DNA of 64,000 bases from Castellaniella sp049651205 (GTDB lineage: Bacteria > Pseudomonadota > Gammaproteobacteria > Burkholderiales > Burkholderiaceae_B). Where the stretch lies: positions 186,001 to 250,000 of the forward strand of contig NZ_JBASBR010000007.1 of NCBI RefSeq assembly GCF_049651205.1, given 5' to 3'. The position numbers and the translations under genes were made by a program. Of this stretch, positions 60,070 through 64,000 are shown piece after piece. The notes below the pieces were generated by a model. It saw only the letters and a list, made by a program, of their open reading frames with translations, was not told the origin of the DNA and ran no database searches. Each line of letters opens with the position of its first letter. Positions within the stretch are counted from its first letter, which is position 1.

Positions 60070-61530
60070 ATGTTCGCGTCCTCCCCCAACAGCCGCCGCT
60101 GGCGCCGCACCGGCCGGCACCCCACCCTGCTGGGACGCATCCTGCTGTGGATGATTGTGCCCTTGTTTGTGATGTGGTCCATCGGCATCGTCATCACCTA
60201 CTTTATTTCTCTCAATATCGCCAACTCACCCTACGACCGCACACTGGCCAGCCATTTGCGCCTGCTGCGACACGAAGTTGAGCAACAACGCCTGAGCAAG
60301 CCAATTACGCTGTCAGAATCCGCCCGAACCGTACTGGCCGGCAGTGGTGAAGACAGCCCCACCACCTGGCAGATCCTGGATGCCAACGGCCACCTGATGG
60401 CCGGAGACCCCCTCATCCCGACCCCCGAGAACTGGGCCTACGATATCGACCAGATCCGCTACCGAAACGCCACGCTCAACCACCAATCATTGCGTCTGGC
60501 CTATCTATGGGGCGGGCGCGACCAGGACGGCCTGGGGTTTCTCGCGGTTGTGGCCGAGCCAGCCGAAGCACGCGCCACCTTGCAGCAAGAAATTCTCACC
60601 GGCATGCTTACCCCGCAGCTGATCATCCTGCCATTGGCGGCGATGCTGGCAGGGCTTGGCCTCACCCAAGGCCTCGAGCCCCTCAGCCTGTTGCAAGAGC
60701 ACATGCGCAGGCGCAAGCCCAGCGACCTCTCCCCCATCCGCGACGACCTCGCCCCGGCAGAAATCGTGCCCCTGATTGCTGCCATGAACAATGTGCTGCA
60801 TCGCCTCTCCGCGTCTATCGAATCCCAACGACGTTTTGTGGCCAACGCGGCACATCAGTTAAAAACGCCACTGGCGGGTATCCGCACGCAGTGCGAAATC
60901 GCCTTGCGCGAGCACGAGCCTGATCGCATGCGCGCAAGTCTCAGTCAACTGATCACGGGCTCCCAGCGCGCCACCCGCCTGGTTAACCAGTTGCTGCTGC
61001 TGGCGCGCGCCGAATCCCTCGACCCCAATCAGTCGCGCACCACAGAACAACTGGATCTTGGGGCGCTAGCCGAGGAAGCCACTGGCCAATGGGTTGAAAC
61101 GGCCATCGGCCGCGGGCTCGATCTGGGCTTTGAAACCGACGGCGAGGCCCTGCCCGTCTTTGGCAATCCGGTGATGATTCGCGAGCTTATCAACAACCTG
61201 GTCGACAATGCCCTGCTGTACACCCCGGCAGGCGGCCAGGTAACGGTTCGCACCCAGGCCGACAAAGACTGGGTGTGTCTCGAAGTGCAGGATAACGGTC
61301 CGGGCATCCCACAAGAAGAACAAAGCCGCGTCTTCGACCGCTTCTATCGTATTTTGGGCCACGAGGCCGAAGGCAGTGGCCTGGGGCTGGCCATCGTCCG
61401 CGAAGTTGCAGATCACCACCAGGCACGTATCGACTTCCTTCCCCCGGGCAACCATCGGGACCCCTACAGCGCAGGCACCCGGCTGCGTGTGTCGTTTCCA
61501 CGAGACTATGTTCCCCAGGTTCGCACATGA
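60070..61530 (+). CDS. tctE: Sensor histidine kinase (TctE-like)
   Basis: 486 residues. TM1 at about 24-46 (ILLWMIVPLFVMWSIGIVIT), a periplasmic tctE_N-like sensor, TM2 near 180-195, HAMP, H-box FVANAAHQLKTPLAGIRTQC, N-box INNLVDNALLYTPAGG, G-boxes VQDNGPGIPQEEQ and GSGLGLAIV. TctDE-type pairs usually sense tricarboxylates and control a TctCBA importer. Here the coupled gene is an MFS permease (ATGA overlap), suggesting the permease as target. Confidence 0.92.
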   Translation: MFASSPNSRRWRRTGRHPTLLGRILLWMIVPLFVMWSIGIVITYFISLNIANSPYDRTLASHLRLLRHEVEQQRLSKPITLSESARTVLAGSGEDSPTTWQILDANGHLMAGDPLIPTPENWAYDIDQIRYRNATLNHQSLRLAYLWGGRDQDGLGFLAVVAEPAEARATLQQEILTGMLTPQLIILPLAAMLAGLGLTQGLEPLSLLQEHMRRRKPSDLSPIRDDLAPAEIVPLIAAMNNVLHRLSASIESQRRFVANAAHQLKTPLAGIRTQCEIALREHEPDRMRASLSQLITGSQRATRLVNQLLLLARAESLDPNQSRTTEQLDLGALAEEATGQWVETAIGRGLDLGFETDGEALPVFGNPVMIRELINNLVDNALLYTPAGGQVTVRTQADKDWVCLEVQDNGPGIPQEEQSRVFDRFYRILGHEAEGSGLGLAIVREVADHHQARIDFLPPGNHRDPYSAGTRLRVSFPRDYVPQVRT

Positions 61531-63209
61531 ACTTTTCCCAAACCCTGGATCCCGACCCAACGGAGGATGACCGCCGCCCCATGACGCATGAAGAGCGTCG
61601 GGTGATTCTCGCATCCTCCATGGGTACGGTCTTCGAGTGGTATGACTTCTACGTCTACGGCTCTCTGGCCGCCATCATTGCCCAGCATTTTTTCTCGGGG
61701 GTCAACCCCACTGCAGGCTTTATTTTTGCCCTCCTCACCTTTGCCGCCGGGTTTGCCGTCCGTCCGTTTGGGGCACTGATCTTTGGCCGACTGGGCGATA
61801 TGGTGGGGCGCAAATACGCGTTTGTCGTGTCGATCCTGATCATGGGTCTATCCACTTTTCTAGTGGGCGTACTGCCAGCATCTACCTCCATTGGCATCGC
61901 GGCACCCATGATCTTGCTGTTGTTGCGGCTGTTGCAGGGGCTGGCCCTGGGTGGTGAGTACGGCGGCGCAGCCGTTTACGTTGCAGAACACGCACCCAAC
62001 CACCGACGCGGCTTCTTTACCAGCTGGATTCAGACCACTGCCACCACCGGGATGTTTCTGTCGTTGGTGGTGGTGCTGGGCACCCGGGCCACCCTGGGGC
62101 AAGAAGCCTTTGAGTCCTGGGGCTGGCGCGTGCCTTTCCTGATCTCCGTCCTGCTGCTGGTCATTTCGGTGTGGATCCGGCTGCGCCTACACGAGTCGCC
62201 CGCCTTTACCCGAATGAAATCTGAAGGACGGGTATCGCGCGCCCCAATCAAAGAGGCCTTTGGTCAGTGGCGCAATCTGCGCCTGATCCTGCTGGCTCTG
62301 ATCGGCCTGACCGCCGGGCAAGCGGTGGTGTGGTACACAGGACAGTTTTACGCACTTTATTTTTTAACTGAAAGCCTGCGAGTAGATGCCAACCTGGCCA
62401 ATATCCTGGTGGCTTTATCCTTACTGCTGGCCTGCCCGTTTTTCCTGGTGTTTGGAGCATTGTCCGACCGCATCGGCCGCAAACCCATCATTATGGCCGG
62501 CTGCCTGATCGCCTGCCTGAGCTACTTCCCGGTGTTCAAGGGGCTAACGCACTATGCCAACCCGGCACTCGAGCGTGCCCAGCAGCAAGCCCCCGTGTAT
62601 GTGGTCTCCGACCCCAATGCGTGCTCGCTGCAATTCAATCCAGTGGGAATCGCGTCGTTTACCAACTCCTGCGATCTCCTGAAGGCCTTTATGGCCAGCC
62701 ATTCGGTGCATTACATCAATCAGCCGGCGCCGCCTGGCTCGGTGGCCTACGCGATGGTGGGCGACCAACGCATTGATTCATTTGAAGGCACCGGATTGTC
62801 ACGTGCCGAATTTGCCTTGCGAGAATCCGTGCTGCAAGCCAGCCTGCGAGAAGCCATCCGCAGCCACGGCTATCCAGCGCACGCAGACCCCTCGCAAATC
62901 AATTACATCATGGTACTGTTGCTGCTGTTCTTTTTGGTATTGCAGGTAACCATGGTGTATGGGCCCATTGCAGCGATGCTGGTAGAGATGTTTCCCACCC
63001 GCATCCGCTATACCTCGATGAGCGTGCCTTATCACATTGGCAACGGCTGGTTTGGCGGCTTTTTACCGCCGGTGGCTTTTGCTACGGTAGCAACCACCGG
63101 CGATATGTACGACGGCCTGTGGTACCCGGTGATCGTGTGCGCCATGACGCTGGTCGTGGGGATGCTCTTTATTCGCGAAACACGCCATAACGATCTCAAC
63201 GCCCATTGA
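61527..63209 (+). CDS. MFS transporter of the metabolite:H+ symporter (MHS) family
   Basis: 560 residues, twelve TM expected. MHS hallmarks: SSMGTVFEWYDFYVYGSLA, RPFGALIFGRLGDMVGRKYAF, LALGGEYGGAAVYVAEHAP. It is longer than the roughly 430-residue norm because of a hydrophilic insert of about 110 residues (PALERAQQQAPVYVVSDPNA to SHGYPAHADPSQINYIM) before the last helices. This ProP/ShiA/YhjE-like subgroup carries such an insert; the substrate is unknown. Start overlaps tctE by 4 bp. Confidence 0.92.
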   Translation: MNFSQTLDPDPTEDDRRPMTHEERRVILASSMGTVFEWYDFYVYGSLAAIIAQHFFSGVNPTAGFIFALLTFAAGFAVRPFGALIFGRLGDMVGRKYAFVVSILIMGLSTFLVGVLPASTSIGIAAPMILLLLRLLQGLALGGEYGGAAVYVAEHAPNHRRGFFTSWIQTTATTGMFLSLVVVLGTRATLGQEAFESWGWRVPFLISVLLLVISVWIRLRLHESPAFTRMKSEGRVSRAPIKEAFGQWRNLRLILLALIGLTAGQAVVWYTGQFYALYFLTESLRVDANLANILVALSLLLACPFFLVFGALSDRIGRKPIIMAGCLIACLSYFPVFKGLTHYANPALERAQQQAPVYVVSDPNACSLQFNPVGIASFTNSCDLLKAFMASHSVHYINQPAPPGSVAYAMVGDQRIDSFEGTGLSRAEFALRESVLQASLREAIRSHGYPAHADPSQINYIMVLLLLFFLVLQVTMVYGPIAAMLVEMFPTRIRYTSMSVPYHIGNGWFGGFLPPVAFATVATTGDMYDGLWYPVIVCAMTLVVGMLFIRETRHNDLNAH

Positions 63210-63272
63210 TACACACCAAAACCCGCGCGTTGATTCAGAGTTTCGTCAGGCACTCTTCATTAAACTGCGCCT

Positions 63273-63422
63273 GTGCAACAAGCCTGTGCCCTGGTTCTCT
63301 TGTTCCCCCTTGCGTCCCAGGCCAGATCCCGCTTGTTGCACCGCTGTCCTGGCACCCCCCGCGAGCCTTTTTGTGTCAGGACTTTGCTTCTCAGGGCCCG
63401 GTCTCGACCGGGCCACTTTTTT
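63273..63422 (+). ncRNA. Candidate structured noncoding RNA ending in a strong terminator
   Basis: The 318-bp gap between the MFS gene and rdgC has no ORF. An 11-bp perfect inverted repeat (GTGCAACAAGC at 63273-63283, GCTTGTTGCAC at 63331-63341) encloses CCTGG/CCAGG (63290-63294 / 63317-63321). A further stretch leads to an 8-bp terminator with T6. It could be an sRNA or a structured 3' UTR of the MFS mRNA. No clear promoter was found, and no known RNA family was recognised. Confidence 0.4.
63395..63422 (+). terminator. Rho-independent terminator after the tctDE-MFS operon
   Basis: GGCCCGGT-CTCG-ACCGGGCC, perfect 8-bp stem with a four-base loop, followed by AC and six T. Confidence 0.9.
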
Positions 63423-63527
63423 GTGCCGGCATTGCATGATCCATGCCCGCACACGCTTGCGGCAGCCAACCGCACCCATCGCGTACAATCAGGGCCCTGT
63501 TTCCAACGCCCTCTCTTGCTGACTGCC

Positions 63528-64000
63528 ATGTGGTTTAAGAATCTGAAGCTGTATCGTCTTGCCCCCAATGCCTCACTGTCCCTGACAGACCTGGACACCG
63601 CCCTGGAGCCCCTGGCGTTTCGTCCTGGCAGCAGCCAGGATAGCCAGGTATCCGGCTGGATGCCGCCGCGCGATGACAGTGGCCTGGCCTATGGTCAGCA
63701 CGGCCAGATCTTGCTGCGACTGCAAACAGAAAAAAAACTTCTGCCTACTACCGTTATCAACCAGGCCAGCCGTGCCCGGGCTCAACAAATCGAAGAGCAG
63801 CAAGGCTACAAGCCCGGCCGCAAGCAAATGAAGGACATCAAGGAGCAGATGACCATGGAGCTGCTCCCGCGCGCTTTTGTGATCGCGCACGACACCCATG
63901 TGTGGATCGATACCATCAACCATTGGGTTGCCATCGACGCGGCTGCAGTGGCCCGCAGCGATGAGGTCCTGAGCCTGTTGGCCAAAACCCTGACACCTTT
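63528..64000 (+). CDS. rdgC: Recombination-associated protein RdgC, 3'-truncated by window edge
   Basis: 157 codons are visible from ATG 63528 (MWFKNLKLYRLAPNASLSLT). LAYGQHGQILLRLQTEKKLL, SRARAQQIEEQQGYKPGRKQ and FVIAHDTHVWIDT are typical. RdgC is a ring-shaped DNA-binding protein that limits RecA loading, so it complements the recA-recX genes 4.4 kb away. A terminator isolates it from the upstream operon. Confidence 0.95.
   Translation, partial: MWFKNLKLYRLAPNASLSLTDLDTALEPLAFRPGSSQDSQVSGWMPPRDDSGLAYGQHGQILLRLQTEKKLLPTTVINQASRARAQQIEEQQGYKPGRKQMKDIKEQMTMELLPRAFVIAHDTHVWIDTINHWVAIDAAAVARSDEVLSLLAKTLTP

Overview
The window looks like a betaproteobacterial chromosome of the order Burkholderiales, most likely Alcaligenaceae (Bordetella/Pusillimonas/Advenella-like). 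The evidence is the gene order leuC-leuD-leuB-asd-fimV-truA-(trpF), the hemC-hemD-hemX-hemY cluster, recA-recX near sucCD, abundant TRAP/TctDE-type genes, and a GC-rich composition by eye. No rRNA, tRNA or CRISPR array was found.

Left core (1-30000). The 3' part of a copper ATPase with an overlapping CueR regulator opens the window. A long minus-strand run follows: nitroreductase, pdxJ and a tripartite RND efflux pump; a TrpXYZ-like ABC importer; trpF with TRAP permeases dctQM; truA, fimV, asd and leuBDC; then an M48 lipoprotein peptidase, aroC and a DUF2069 protein. Divergent from these are yihY and a CBS protein, then dusA, thrB, a BPSS1780-type membrane protein and a DUF192 protein.

Accessory block (about 30000-45270). 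A tad (Flp pilus) locus has been destroyed here. A TadC C-terminal piece sits at 29996-30544 and a CpaC/RcpA internal piece at 36553-37140; everything between them is replaced by AT-richer foreign DNA. That DNA holds two convergent Pycsar anti-phage modules. Module 1 (+) is PycTIR, a tandem-domain PycC and an E2-like cysteine-rich protein. Module 2 (-) is the membrane effector PycTM and a single-domain PycC with no ordinary start codon. A decayed MbcA/ParS-like antitoxin lies beside them. From 37116 to about 45200 is a degenerate lambdoid prophage: CII-like gene, cI/cro switch, lipoproteins, a HipA-like kinase with a DUF3037 partner, scars of recombination genes and a cluster of DnaA-box-like sites. 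It has no integrase, structural or lysis genes.

Right core (45279-64000). In order: a FAH-family hydrolase, ppa, the hemCDXY tetrapyrrole cluster, sucCD, a DUF2889 protein, divergent metE/metR, recA-recX with an SOS-like promoter, a TctDE-like two-component system overlapping an MFS permease, a candidate structured RNA, and the 5' end of rdgC.

How it works together: the core is biosynthesis, efflux/import and DNA-repair housekeeping. The accessory block is a defence-rich scar in which two cyclic-pyrimidine alarm systems with different killing effectors (NAD-degrading TIR and membrane-disrupting TM) sit next to phage remnants. All functions are inferred from reading the sequence; no database search was possible.
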